Assembly: GCA_027943335.1 (NCBI GenBank)
Contig: BSBK01004089.1
Coordinates: 2,326,501-2,390,500, forward strand
Origin: Chamaecyparis obtusa
Lineage: Eukaryota > Streptophyta > Pinopsida > Cupressales > Cupressaceae
Direction of reading: 5' to 3'
Length of the DNA: 64,000 nucleotides
The notes beneath the pieces are model-generated. The model made no database searches, had not been told where the DNA came from, and saw nothing but the letters and a program-made list of their open reading frames with translations. Position 1 is the first letter of the stretch. Every line of letters begins with the position of its first letter. Position numbers and translations under genes: made by a program. Positions 35,523 to 47,805 of the stretch are shown here, one piece after another.

Positions 35523-36971
35523 AAGATCAATTTTGCATGGAAATATTCAAATATGCCAGGATTGGATCCCAATCTCATTATGCACCATCTATCCATTGCT
35601 CCTGGAGTAAAACCAATCAAGCAAAAATTGAGAAAGATGCATCCTCATGTTGCACTCTTAGTCAAAGCAGAGCTAGAAAAACTCCTCAAAGCTGGATTCA
35701 TCCATGTCATAGACTATGCTGAGTGGATCTCAAACATTGTACCTGTTTCAAAACCAGATGGTTCAATTAGAGTGTGCATAGACTTTAGAGATGTGAACAG
35801 AGCATGCCCTAAGGATGATTTTCCACTGCCTAACATTGATATGATAGTGGACATGACTGCGGGCTATGAAATGTATTCCTTAATGGATGACTTTTCTGGG
35901 TACAACCAAATCAAAATTGCTCCAGAAGATCAAGAGAAAATAGCTTTCACATGTGCGTGGGGAACTTTCTGTTGGAATGTTATGCCATTCGGACTCAAAA
36001 ATGCTGGAGCTACATATCAAAGAGCAATGACATCTATTTTTCATGATATGATGCATAGAACAATGGAGGATTACGTGGATGATACCTTGGCAAAATCCAT
36101 GATTAGAACTGAACATCTAACAGACTTGAGCATGATCCTCGACAAAATGGAAAAATTTAGTCTTCGACTAAATCCTAAAATGTGTGCTTTTGGAGTCACT
36201 TCTGGAAAGCTCCTAGGATACATCGTCTCCAAGAAAGGCATTGAAGTTGATCCAGCTAAGGTCAAGGCTATAATAGAGATGCAACCTCCCACAAATATCA
36301 GTCAAGTGAGGACGTTGCAAGGTAGAGTTCAATCTATTAGAAGATTCATATCACAGCTAGCGGACATATCACAGCCTTTTACAAAAACATTACATAAAGG
36401 CGTGACCTTTGCATGGAATGAAGAATGCGAGCACAAATTTAACCATATCAAGAATTATCTATCAAATCCACCTATCTTGATGCCTCCTATTCATGGGAAG
36501 CCATTGATCTTGTATGTCTCTGCAACAGCCACATCACTGGGGGCATTGCTAGCGCAACATGATGAAGACAAGAAAGAAAGAGCCATCTACTATATCAGCA
36601 GAACTTTAGTGGTCTATGAGAAAAACTACTCAATGATAGAGAAGGCATGTCTAGCTATGATCTTTGCATCACAAAAACTGAGACACTACATGTTAGCTCA
36701 TACCACTCATTTGGTAGCTAAAATTGATCCACTGAAATATCTCCTAAGCAAGGCTGCCCTCACCGGTAGACTAGCTAAATGGGTCATGCTTCTAAGCGAA
36801 TTTGACATTGAATATGTTGAAAGAAAAGCTATAAAAGGTCAAGTTATTGCTGATCAACTAGCAGATGCACCCATGTTTGATGATACACCCATGCAAATGG
36901 AATTTCCCGATTCCTCTATCATGCACCTCTCTTCTAGAGCATGGCGGTTATTCTTTGATAGCTCCTACACA
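35523..36971 (+). pseudogene. pol: B pol: reverse transcriptase and RNase H
   Basis: Reading begins just after the A9 tract; the open piece from the first ATG runs 35553-36974 (473 codons). RT landmarks: SIRVCIDFRDVNRACPKDDFP, the first catalytic Asp in YSLMDDFSGYNQI, MPFGLKNAGATYQRAM, and the catalytic YVDD in MEDYVDDTLAKS at 36070. The connection and RNase H part follow: LILYVSATATSLGALLAQ, AIYYISRTL, EKACLAMIFASQKLRHY and AIKGQVIADQLADAP. All RT motifs are intact. The enzyme would copy element RNA into DNA inside the particle. It ends at TAG 36972-36974, inside the second RNase H. Confidence 0.93.
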
Positions 36972-37508
36972 TAGAATGGATCTGGAGCAGGCATATTGTT
37001 CATCACTCCTCAAGGATACTCGATACCCAAAGCATTCAAATTAAAGTTTCCTTGCACAAACAATATTGCTGAATATGAGGCACTTCTCAATGGTATGAAA
37101 ATGGCAATATAGTGGAGAGTTACAGAGATGCACATCCATGGAGACTCACAATTGGTTATCCACCAAGTCAATGATGTGTACCAAACCAAAGATGAAAAGC
37201 TCATTCCTTACAAGAGAATGGTAGATGATTTAAAGAAATACTTCATCTCTATCACATTTGAGCAAATACCCAGAATGGAGAATAAGGCTACTGATGTAAT
37301 GGCGACATTATCTACTCTCTTACAGCAGCCTGAACATGAACTACGCTACGAGTTCCTGGTGGAAGCCCTATCCTATCCTGCATATGACTCCCCTGAAACC
37401 CGCATGATCTGCACTGTTGTAGGTTATGACTCATCTCGCTACAAAAATCTATTCTCCTATCTCCACAACCAAATCATCCCTGAGTCCTTTAACTATTTTG
37501 AGAAATGA
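36939..37508 (+). pseudogene. pol: B pol: second (archaeal-like) RNase H
   Basis: The frame continues past TAG 36972 and TAG 37110. The domain reads FFDSS, then NGSGAGILF, the glutamate in NNIAEYEALLNGM, the aspartate in MHIHGDSQLVIHQVND, and a final aspartate in MENKATDVMATL, the usual four acidic residues. A second RNase H of this archaeal or plant type, between the retroviral RNase H and integrase, is the established hallmark of Tat/Ogre elements. The spacer to integrase ends at TGA 37506. Confidence 0.85.
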
Positions 37509-38693
37509 AACCTTATCCGATCTGCATCCTGATATGTCATCATTGGTAACGATCTGTACAAACGAGGTCTAGATGGTACACTGCTTAGATGTTTAGAACG
37601 AGAAGAGTCTCAACATGCATTAGAGGAAGTCCACGAGGGTATATGTGGGTCACACTCGAATGGTTTAACGTTAGCTCAAAAACTTATTAGGGCTGGGTAC
37701 TATTGGCCTGAAATGGAGAAAGAGGCTATTAAATTTGCTAAAAACTGTCAACAGTGTCAAGTACATGGCAACTTGATTCATGCTCCAGGGAGAGATCTGA
37801 TTCCCTTTACTACACAATGGCCTTTTCAACAATGGGCATTTGATCTCATAGGTGCTATTCATCCGCACTCTTCTAATGGACATACCCACATAATCACAGC
37901 TACAGATTATTTTACAAAATGGGTAGAAGCAGTTCCTCTAACACAAGCAACGGGGAAACAGATCTCTATGTTCATCCTGAACTACATCATTTGCAGATAT
38001 GGGATCCCTCACTCTATAATCACAGATAACGGGGGACAATTCAAAAACAAGGACCTAGATGACTTATGTGCCAAGTTCAAAATTACTCAACATTGGTCTT
38101 CTATTTACTATCCTCAAGGGAATGGACAAGCAGAAGCTTCAAACAAAAATCTCTTGAAAATCTTGCACAGAACAGTGAATAAAACAGGAAGAGACTAGCA
38201 TCTCATGATCAATCCAGCTCTCTAGGCATACAAAACTAGTATCAAAACACCTACAGGGGCTACACCTTTCGCTTTAGTTTATGGGTCTGAAGCGGTACTA
38301 CCTATTGAGGTTGAAATCCCATCACTCAGAATCAGAATGCATGGGCTTGTCACCGATGAAGACTATAGAGTGTCTAGGATACAAGAACTGGAATTACTAG
38401 ATGAGCGCAGGCAAGCAGTGTATGATCATCTCAGAGTGTATCAGAAAAGAATGTCTAGAGGCTACAACAAGAAAGTCAGACATAGAGAATTTCAGATTGG
38501 TGATCTAGTGTTGAGAGAAAATCCTAAAAATCAATCACATCGAGAACACAAGGGGAAGTTCAAACCCAATTAGCTGGGTCCCTTTGTTATCACTGCTACT
38601 TTTGGCTCTGGTGCCTATCAACTCTCAACGACTGAAGGAGAACAGCTCTGAGAACCAATCAACGTTCTCCATCTGAAGAAATTCTATGCCTAA
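37509..38693 (+). pseudogene. pol: B pol: integrase
   Basis: In the same frame, with TGA 37530, TAG 38196, TAG 38223, TAG 38571 and TGA 38649. The N-terminal zinc site has two His around EEVHEGICGSHS and the Cys pair CQQC near 37750. The catalytic core is the intact piece 37713-38198: Asp in FDLIGAI, Asp in IITDNGGQF, Glu in GNGQAEASNK, a complete DDE set. The C-terminal part has TPFALVYGSEAVLPIEVEIPS and DLVLRENPKN, then ends with LHLKKFYA near 38690. It would insert the DNA copy. No chromodomain is present, as expected for Tat. Confidence 0.92.
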
Positions 38694-41104
38694 GGCATTC
38701 AGTGCTTGGTAAATGTCCTAAAAAAATCTTAAAAATTGGAAAAAGTCCTGAAAAAAATGAACATCTTGGTGAAAACCTAGCAATAGGCGCCTTGATTCAC
38801 AAAAAAATCAAAGAAATATCAAAAGTACAAAAAAAAAATTAAAAAATCAAAAGTACAAAAATAAAAATAAAAATGAAAAATATAAAAAAAATGAAAAAGA
38901 AGAAAAAGTGCCTTGGTGAAAACCTGGAATCAGGCACCTCGGTAGCAAAAATAGAATCTCTACCAAGATGGTGAAAACCTGGCAAACGGGTGCCACTTGT
39001 TCCAAAATGCTCCACCTATCAGTGCAATCTTGGTCTTTCCCAGCTTTCAGTCTTGCTTTAGTTTGTACATATCTCCCGATTTGTTTCAACATTTTCAGTT
39101 TTCAATAAGTTGGTCTGTACACCAATGAGCTTGAGCATCTGTATCCTATCAATGTTCAAACTTGGGGGCAATCAATGTCATATCCTATGGCCTCCAATGT
39201 GTCTTAGACGTATCCTATCCAGTCAGAGTCCTTTGAAGCTTCAAGTTGAGTCAGTCAGTCAGTCTCGTCTCCAGAAAGGATTTTGCATCTACAACAACAA
39301 CAATCAAACTGAAAACTGAAAACAATCTATGCTTTTTTTTTTACATGCTTTTATCTCCTTGTATGCTTACTGATTCGCATTGAGATTTTTTCATATTGTG
39401 TCCCTTCGAGCTCCTCAATGATGTCCTTTACAGGATTTAGAGAGTGATGACTGGGGGCATAATCTTTTCTTGGTTTTCTGCTTGTATGTGAAATCTAATA
39501 ACTTTGGAAATTCTGGATTGAAATGGTGTCCGACTATAAGAGTCTCTATCTCGAATTAGATGGCCATGCGTACCTCGACCATTGATACCCAGACAATTCA
39601 AGGAAGTTTGATCTAACTATTGTCTTTTTGAAGTGAATTCTTTCTCCTACTGTGAAACGCGATCTTGCCTAAGGATGTGAACGATAAAGGGTCACTACGG
39701 GTAATTCACATTGGATTTAGAATGATCTCTTGACTATTTGATGTGTTTGCAACACAAGGTGTATTCTGGTTATCACGACATTTATGTTTTGATGCTTATA
39801 CAAATTGCTATATCAAAATGGACATGATATTCAGGTCATCCTGGCGCTTGTGCCTTGGTACTTATATCTACTCCGACATTCCAAAAATAAAATCAATATT
39901 CATATATCCATGGTTGTTGACCAGTGGGTGTTGTATTGATTCTTGCGCATACAAATCGATATTCATATGTCTATAGTTTCATAGCTAGTGGGCATTGTAT
40001 TGATTTATCCGGTTACCAAAAAGTTCAATGATGATAACAAATCGACATATGATCAGTGACTAGGTCCTAGGTCTTAGGTTGCATTTCATATTGCATGTCT
40101 CTTTGCATTTTGCATGTTTGCATGATCTCACAATGATTAAATGAACTTCAAAGCTTAAACAATTCTTCATATCAATTCTTCAAATCTAACAAGAGCTAAA
40201 TCTCACACGAAGGTTCCTCCAACGAAATAGCAAGCAGAATCCTTTTTCGGGATCAAAATTGAAATCTGAGATCATTTATCTTATTCACTACTTGCATAAT
40301 CAACCTTCAATCATCACAAAAATTCAGTATTCAACTTAACTGATTAGCTTTCATCAAACTATTGAAATTTCAACTTGGTCAACCATGGTCAAACTCATGG
40401 TCAAACCTAGTCAAATTCGGTCTCCAAGACCTCCAAACGATGCAGAATGCATTCTCGGACGTGTATAACCACTTCTCAAATCAATTAACATGCTTCTAAA
40501 CTATAACGCTGACTTTTCTTGTCAGATTTCAATTTTAATCCCGAAGGGGGCATGGTATTGCACATCATTCAAAGTCTGTAAATCAAAATTCTATCGATCA
40601 AGTCTATCAATATCTTTCATCAGTGATCAAGACAACAATCACGTCTAGTCACTGATTCATCAAAAGTCCTCATCGCTCGGGGCAAATCTACCATCACTTG
40701 GGGCATATCAGATTCATCAAGATCCATATCAATCTAGTATTCTCCTAATCTTGTAAACTGTATCAGTTTTTGCAACCATCAGATCATAGTGTTCTTTCCT
40801 TGGTTCTTCGGCAACTGAAGGATTCGGATGTGATACTTGCTAGTTCTGCTAAGACAATCGAGTCTAGAACGGGTCACTTACTTCTTATCAATCCTAAGGT
40901 TTAGAATTAGACATTTTGACACTTTTTTCGCAATCATAGGTTCATTTGCTGCTACAGTGAACATTATCTTTGGTCATTCAGGACCTCCTATCTCAATATC
41001 TTTCAATCGGTTTCTATCTTGAGATCGGTTTATCTTTTGAATTAGTTTCATATCTTTATCAAACACAGACTATCTTTGAACCACTGCACTTCACACAGTA
41101 ATTC
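38694..41104 (+). other. 3' untranslated region of B
   Basis: 2.4 kb without a gene. It holds three copies of GGTGAAAACCTGG-type motif followed by a short GC-rich half (GG(C/T)(G/A)CC) at 38768-38791, 38915-38938 and 38970-38994; an A-rich stretch at 38800-38905; and TGTATTGATT repeats at 39920-40000. C carries the same motif in its own 3' region. Confidence 0.7.
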
Positions 41105-41118
41105 AAAGAGGGGCAAAA
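41105..41118 (+). promoter_or_regulatory. Polypurine tract of B
   Basis: AAAGAGGGGCAAAA, directly before the 3' LTR and identical to C's tract. Confidence 0.88.
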
Positions 41119-42365
41119 TGTAATACCCCAAAAATGGGCTATAAGTTCATTAATCTCCTACATCTTCAATTCGAACAAAATCGACATCAAAGTCCTAACC
41201 TAAGGCACATCTAAACATCATCGAATCATAATTGATTATCTTAAATTTTGCATCAGGGAATATTCCTAGCAATATTCCTAATTATCTTAATTATCTTTAA
41301 TTTAATGATTATTTGGCTATAAATCACATTTATCCTAAGTCTGATTAATTGAATATTTTCATATTTAATTAATTAGATTTAATATTTGCCACTTAATTGT
41401 TTAATTAAATTTAATTCTATCTATTATTAATTGTATTATTTAATTTTGACAATAGATCAAAATTCCTATCTTTAATTGATTAAATTCTTATTTAATTAAT
41501 TAAAGCATGTTGTCATTATTTAATAATATAATTTTTAATAAAAGTTTGGTAAAATAGTTAATTAACCCATAAATTAATTATTTTATTTCAAAAATCAGTT
41601 GAGTTGAGGATAAATCACTTTATTTATTTATTTAATTCTTAATTATTATGCATATTCAAAAGAAACAGTTAAACTCCAAATCATAAAATCAATGCAAGTT
41701 ATTGACTTTTTGGAACTCAACATCCTTTTGGAGTTCAAAAAGCTGATCTAGACTCTAATTTGAGTTAAAAAGTTGTTTTTGCATGATTTTGAGAATTAAC
41801 TATCTTTCATGATCAGATAACTCAAAAATCAAGATGAGTTAACTTGAGTGATTTATGGCTTTTCCCATGCACCTCCAAAGCCCTGGATTTTTATAAATTA
41901 AAGGCTTCAGCTCTTCACAAATCATCTCATATTTTGCACAATCACGCTGGAGAATTGGAATTGAAGAATCAAAGCTCTTGCGAATCGACATCTTTGTGAG
42001 ATCAATCTTATTTTTTTGCATTCATATTTCATATAATTGTTAGATTAGCATAGCATATCAGTTTTCATATAGATTAATTTCATATCAGTTTTTCATTCAT
42101 TCTTATTGCATAGAAAAATCCAAAAAAATAGCTTAATTGCATTCAATCTCATATCTAGATCAATTGCATTCAAATTCTTCATTTAGGTGTCGTCTAGGTC
42201 ACTGATCTCGATTACAATCTGAGAACATTAATCTCGCACCTATTAGAAGGTAGTAAATCGCTTGGTTAGTTTAGCTTTCAATTTTGCACGATTTTGATTA
42301 TAGCTAACCTCTAATGTTTTACTGAGTGTTGTGTCTACAGATCAGGTACAATTTTCACACACACA
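41119..42365 (+). repeat. 3' LTR of element B
   Basis: 1247 bp with the same ends as the 5' LTR, followed by target copy GATGT (42366-42370). Confidence 0.95.
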
Positions 42366-42370
42366 GATGT

Positions 42371-43988
42371 AGCTTTGGAAATTATATCTACCTCCAAGTT
42401 TCCTTCTCTATAAATATGTGTGTAATGGTGGAAAATAGGGTTCACTAAGATGCACAAACAAAATAGGAAGCTTATGCCTATCACCTACATACTTTGGAAG
42501 GAAGATGATCTAGTAGGCCTCAAGAGAGATGAAGCTCTAGTAGGATACAATGATCATTCATTACAAGTGGAAGCTCCTATGAAATTATGGATGGTAAATG
42601 TAAGATTGGAGGTCAAATGGAAGGAATTAATGGTTTTCTATGTGTACAAAGGACTGAGAATAGATAGACATAATCTAGAAAGGATATGGAATAAAAAAAC
42701 TGCAACTGATCTATGATTTAAATTTGAGGTAGAAATGGTGAGAATAGGTTGCCTTGCTTGACCTGTTCCCAAGAACAAGGCACTTGGCTTGACTAGGTCT
42801 AGGCAATTTTTGTTGAAATAACTTGCAGATTATAGCTCTTCGCTTGATCTTTCTGTAGCTCTTTCTACATTTCGTCACCAATACCTACAAAAAAAAAGAG
42901 GGAAAACATTGTGTAGAAAGGGGTTATCCTAAGTTAAACCTTGATTTAGAAATTAAACTTAAATTGGAAATAAATGGAAATTTAATTGCAAGTGTGATGA
43001 AGTATAGTAGATGCTAGATCTAAAAATAAAAGTGTTTATACCTCCATAAACCTTCTTGAGCTCAAGCAGATACTTAATGTTGACTTGATGTTGAATTTAG
43101 GATCATAATCTATCGTGGACACCTTCACAAGATGCTTAGATATGAAAATACTCATAGTCTTCAACACCTTGATGCTTGATCTCTTGCCTTATATGCAAAA
43201 TTATAGATGAGAACTTGAGTTGATGCTTGATGGTTGTCAAAATGAGGGGGAGAGGCTTTCTTTTATAATTCTCACAATATTTCAGAGAGTAAAAATTAAT
43301 GAAAACCAACATGAGATTAAGTTCCTTTCTAAAATAATGTAATCATTACCTAGTCTAAAATTGGGTTTAATCATCGAGGAACGAGGCACCCTAAGTGCCT
43401 CAGTTCACTGAATATGACTAAAAGCTTTAAACGTGAGGTCCTATTTGGGAAACAAAAGCCAAAATTAAATGTACAATTGAGATGGATCAAACATATCATG
43501 CACAAAAGGCCAAGAACACTAAATAGGGCTTAACTAAGCAAGAAATTGCATAAGGATGTAATTATGATGTTATAAGACAAAATCTTATAATTATCAAAAT
43601 TATTTATGAATTCCTCAATTATTCTCAACCACTTGCCTCATTTCTAGTTTGAAGTGTGATTCTATTTGATGGAAATAGCCATTATCAAAGAATCCCCTTC
43701 CAAGTGAAGATTTTGAGCCCTAATTGAAAGTCCACATTTTTTACTTAGTATTGCCACTCTCAACTCTACTTCATTAAATTTGCATGGTTATCCCTAGATG
43801 TTCTGACATTTCTTTTATGACTTTGCCTTTGTGATCTCTCACAAAGCATCCAACCCCACTTGGACTTGGGTTTCCCCTTGAAGCACCATCAAAGTTCACT
43901 TTTACCTACCCAATTTCTAGCTTCTCCCATTTCATGCTTTTTTGAGGATTATAGGAAATATCATCCTCTCTAACCCCATTAATAGGAG
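42371..43988 (-). mobile_element. LINE-type retroposon H, 5' part
   Basis: The continuation of 14484-15929 on the other side of B. Its 5' end at 43988 abuts the second copy of the 17-bp target duplication (43989-44005). An RNase H relic lies at the 5' end. The remaining 1.2 kb (42371-43600) has no recognised coding content; the plus-strand frame 42450-42716 (88 residues) has no motif I know. Total length without B is about 3.1 kb, so the copy is 5'-truncated. Confidence 0.6.
43660..43905 (-). pseudogene. LINE ORF2 RNase H relic
   Basis: Minus-strand reading gives VKVNFDGASRGNPSPSGVG, then CFVRDHKGKVI, EVELRVAIL and LHLEGDSLIMAI, which follow the plant LINE-type RNase H with its Asp, Glu and Asp positions. 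It is preceded by KWEKLEIG and a stop. Downstream frames are broken. In LINEs this domain ends ORF2, so its position at the 5' edge of H fits a truncated copy. Confidence 0.75.
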
Positions 43989-44005
43989 GAATTAAAATTA
44001 TATGC

Positions 44006-45000
44006 ATTATTTTAAATATAGAATTATTTAATTTTAGGTTTCCAATATATATACAATATTTATCTAAGTTATCAATAATTATTTCAAAATTCAAAATAAT
44101 TATAAAATATCTATGAATATTTTAATCAATTACACCATGTTTGTAATTTTGATTAATAATTAATTCAAATTCTATAGTTATTTCAAATATTCGAGTTTGT
44201 GGATTATCATCACTAACTTTGTAATTGTAGACTCATTTATTCACTAAAAGAATGAAACAAATGGTGGTGCACATGAAGACAATTATATTTATAGTCAAAT
44301 GTATATCTAATAGAAGCAACACTTTTCCATTAGATGACATCAATACATACACAATGAGTGAGATGAAATTTATACATAAAATTATCAACTTATAAATATA
44401 ATAATAAACTAACTATTTATCTCCTCCTTTATATCCCTTTTGTCCTTCTCTCTCCTACTAGACTTCCCACTCTTTTCCCCCCTTACCTATCGCTTTCCTC
44501 TCTCCTCCTTTCCCCTTCTCTCCTATTCTCTTTCCTCTTTTTTAAGCTCTCCCCCTCTCCCTCTCCCTCTTCCTCTTCCTCTTCCTCTTCCTCTTTTACA
44601 TTACATATAATTATTACTCATAGATACAACTTCGCCCTACAACTTCTACATTATGCAATTTTATTTACTCTGATACATTATACCAAATATATTTTCTTAT
44701 TATTACTCATAGATACAATTTCTACATTCTGCAATTTTATGTACTATAGTATATTATTCTAAATATATTTTCCTATGAACCAACTAACCATTGCTCCTTG
44801 ATTTCATACAAGTGCTAATGTTTAATTATTTGATCCCCGCATAAATTCATTACAAATGTGAACGCAAGCGTTGAAGTCTCGCACAATTTGAAATAGGTAA
44901 CGAACGTCTGAGTATGAAAAATATGAAATAAAACAATAGACAGACCAATGAAACAGGCCTTTATTTAAACAGTACCCTAAATAAGCTTTCTTTCTAAGCT
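44006..45000. other. AT-rich DNA with a pyrimidine tract and an 89-bp duplication
   Basis: No gene seen. 44430-44600 is almost pure C/T on the plus strand and ends in (CTCTTC)n. A direct duplication of period 89 (TTATTACTCATAGATACAA at 44611 and 44700) covers 44611-44790. Confidence 0.75.
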
Positions 45001-47800
45001 ATTTTTATTATCAATTCCTCTTAGCCAGCTCAACTCCGTGCAGATTGATTTTGAAAAGTATCCTGTTCTCTCAAATCTTTTTCCAACTCAAAAGATGATT
45101 TTGATTTTTCCCGAAGTATCATGCATAGGACATGTAATGGTTTTTTTCTATAAATTTTAGAAGACCCCACTAATCTTGCCTTAAACGCTTACTTCACCTC
45201 GCTACGACAGCTCAAGCTTTAGAGCGATTCCCTTCCTTAACCATGGCCCCTCTAAATACCTGGGTCCTCAATTATAGGTTCCAGTTGCATGATCTTTACT
45301 TTACCATCAATTCGCCGCTTAATTTTCTCCTCTGCGCCCACATGTTGAATTTAGCCATGTAATTGAAGCCAAATCTCGCGAAGTTCTCGAGAGCGATTCC
45401 GGCTGCCTGTCTTCTGACTCACTGTGCAACATTGTTTAGCAGACCGCCATTATTAGTGGTGTATGCTTTGCAGCTCACTCGCTGATGAATCTCTCGTTCA
45501 GAAGCCAAGAAGAATTCTGCCTATTTCGGCGATTGTTAAATTTTAAGGTACTTCCTGCATTTTCAGGGTTTATTTCGACATGTTCCCATTTACCATATGT
45601 TTATTTTGACCTATACACATTTGTCATATGTTTGTTTGATTTGTATATTTTATTTATCTGGGAATTTTGATTTTGAGCTTAAGCTTCAAAAAAATCTGGA
45701 ATGTATAGGCCAAAAGTCTATATGTTTATATGCGTTGTCTGATTTAGGGTTTATAACTTATATTCAATGTTTCTATGTTTGAGTGAGTTTTGGTTTTGAG
45801 CTCAAAGGAATTTGGAATATTATGCACACACTTAAATAAGCTTTAACTTTAACGGTTACACTGTGATGTCTTGTTCAGGATTTTTGACATAATTCAGTGA
45901 TTATATGTTTGCTCTTAGTGAAATTTGATATTATAAAAATGTTCAATTCAGCCGTAACTTCCAAGGAATGGCCCACTTATGATTATATTTTGCTTTCTAT
46001 GAAAACTGGGTTTTGACATAATATAATGGTTATATGTTTGTTTTCAGTTAAAAGTGGTTTCAAGTTCAAACCTTAGATAAATTTGGAATATATACATGAT
46101 ATAATTGCCTATGTAAACTTAAATTCCAAAGCGCACTGTCTTGTTTGGGGTTCTTAACAGATACTTGATCAGTATATGTTTACTTTCAGTGAAAATTGAT
46201 TTTAATAAATTGGAATAAAGGCTCATAGATGCATTTATTTTTGGTGTAGACTGATTTTGAGCTATAAACTTTATAAAAGCTTGAATTTATGACCTGAAAT
46301 GTACTTGGTTTCAGGTGAATTAAGTTGATTGAAGTGATTGATTAAGGGATTTCTTTATACTTTTTCCAATATTTTGTAGAATTCAATCTAGGTTTAATTT
46401 TAAAGGATTTAGAAAAAAATAGCAATAGAATATATTTGGTACACCTGAATTAAAATTCAGAGTGACGGTTTTACAGGGTTTTGGAAAGATTACCTTTTTA
46501 AATTGCGTTAACCTACCTAGATTTTAAGTTTTAGGGTGAACTGATTTTGTAGGAATCAATGTAGGAGAGTGGTTTATGCAGGGTTTTGGTAATATTTTTT
46601 TTAAAAAACCTAATCAGCCATTTGTTTTAGTGAAATTGTTTTTTAGGTCAAAGCATTTGCAATATAGGCTTCAAACATATCGGTTCTTCTGAAACAAGCT
46701 GGGTTCTATCCAGCGTTTGGGCCATGCTTTGTCTGTAAACTAAACCTAACTGGAATTTTCCCAGAATTGGTGAAAGCATTTGGAACATAGCCTTGGAGTT
46801 TATATGGTTTAGCTGAAATAGTTTAAAAGCCGACGAAAGTGTTTTATCCAGGGCTTGGACTTTGTTGGTAAGATAAGCCTAGCGAGATTTTTCTGCAATT
46901 GTTTTGCTTAAAAGAATTTGTGCAGTCTTTCTGTTTAGCTGCTTTTTGACAGAAGTAAACCAAAGCAGAGGTACACCACTGAAGGATCTTAGCATTTCTG
47001 TTGTTTAGTGCATGCAGGTTTCTATTTTATCACGTTATTTAATTTAAATTATTCTATTGGCTCACTGTCATTTTGTTTAGGAGGCTATATTATTTGTGAT
47101 TGACTTAGTTTTTGCGATTCCAGCTCCATTTTAGGCACAATTCTTTGTTTGGGTCTCCATGTCTGTTTGCCCTAGTTGCCCAAACTTCCTTTTGCTTTTC
47201 CATGCTCTGCATGAATTAGTAGATATATCATTTTACTTTGCCAATTAATCAATACAAACACTATATGTTGTGACCATTTTGAAATGTAGTCCTGAATGCT
47301 GAATTCTTTTGAATTTTTATGGATGTGTATCTGTTTAATGTTGGTTTACCCTTACAAAATGCTTTAGAAGCACCATGTTGGTTCAGAAAATTAGTTTTCA
47401 CAAGAGTCTAGGGCGATTATTTTCATTGCTTATTTCATCTCTAAGGAATTGTAGAGAATTGTTTAATTGGATGAAAGCCTAATTAATGTATTATTTTTAT
47501 TTCAGGAAAGGATGAATTAGAAGCATCAATCTATCTAGTTTGAGCAGTGGTTTCTATCAATCAATGTATTTGGGTTTTGTGACAGTTTTAATTTCTATCT
47601 ATACTGCCCTTTTAGAGAATGACATCTAAGTGTTTTGCTTACAATGCTCAGTGTATACTAAGTTGGACGTTGATGAACTAAAGCAATAGATTGAAGGAGC
47701 AAATTCTAGGGGAAAAAAGTGACGCAGGATAACAGTCATTTTGAAAGTACCCAATAACTCTAAAAGTTGAGGCTTGAGAATCAAGTACTGGGTGCTGTAT
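45001..47800 (+). other. Possible noncoding first exon and intron of a host gene
   Basis: 45180-45540 is less AT-rich than its surroundings, has no transposon motif, and ends TTTTAAG/GTACTTCC at about 45549, a plausible splice donor. Downstream DNA is T-rich like a plant intron and contains possible acceptors (TTTATTTCAG/G at 47505). The short ORF at 45485 (MNLSFRSQEEFCLF) crosses the donor. Within the presumed intron a roughly 130-bp unit is repeated loosely (ATATGTTT near 45773, 45904, 46031, 46173) and another pair of about 165 bp lies at 46640-46890. This is weak evidence; it could equally be an old repeat. Confidence 0.25.
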
Positions 47801-47805
47801 GAGTA

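Larger units (their letters stand above)
15930..42365 (+). mobile_element. Full-length Tat-type Ty3 LTR retrotransposon B, with C nested in it
   Basis: Two 1247-bp LTRs (15930-17176, 41119-42365), tRNA-Lys-like primer site, 2.7-kb leader, gag-pol, 2.4-kb 3' region and polypurine tract, bordered by GATGT at 15925-15929 and 42366-42370. Excluding C and one GTAAA copy it is about 15.1 kb. Gene order is gag, protease, G-patch segment, RT, RNase H, second RNase H, integrase. A plant-specific second RNase H after the retroviral one is a hallmark of the Tat/Ogre group. It is inactive: about a dozen in-frame stops and one frameshift. The two LTRs differ at roughly 15-17 positions by eye, about 1.3%. 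Confidence 0.93.

Noticed and set aside
35500..35530. Programmed frameshift before RT in B
   Set aside because: A stop lies directly before an A9 run in a copy already full of stops, so a simple length change in the run is the easier explanation.
42450..42716. 88-codon plus-strand ORF as a host gene
   Set aside because: It lies inside retroposon H on the opposite strand, with no motif or codon support.
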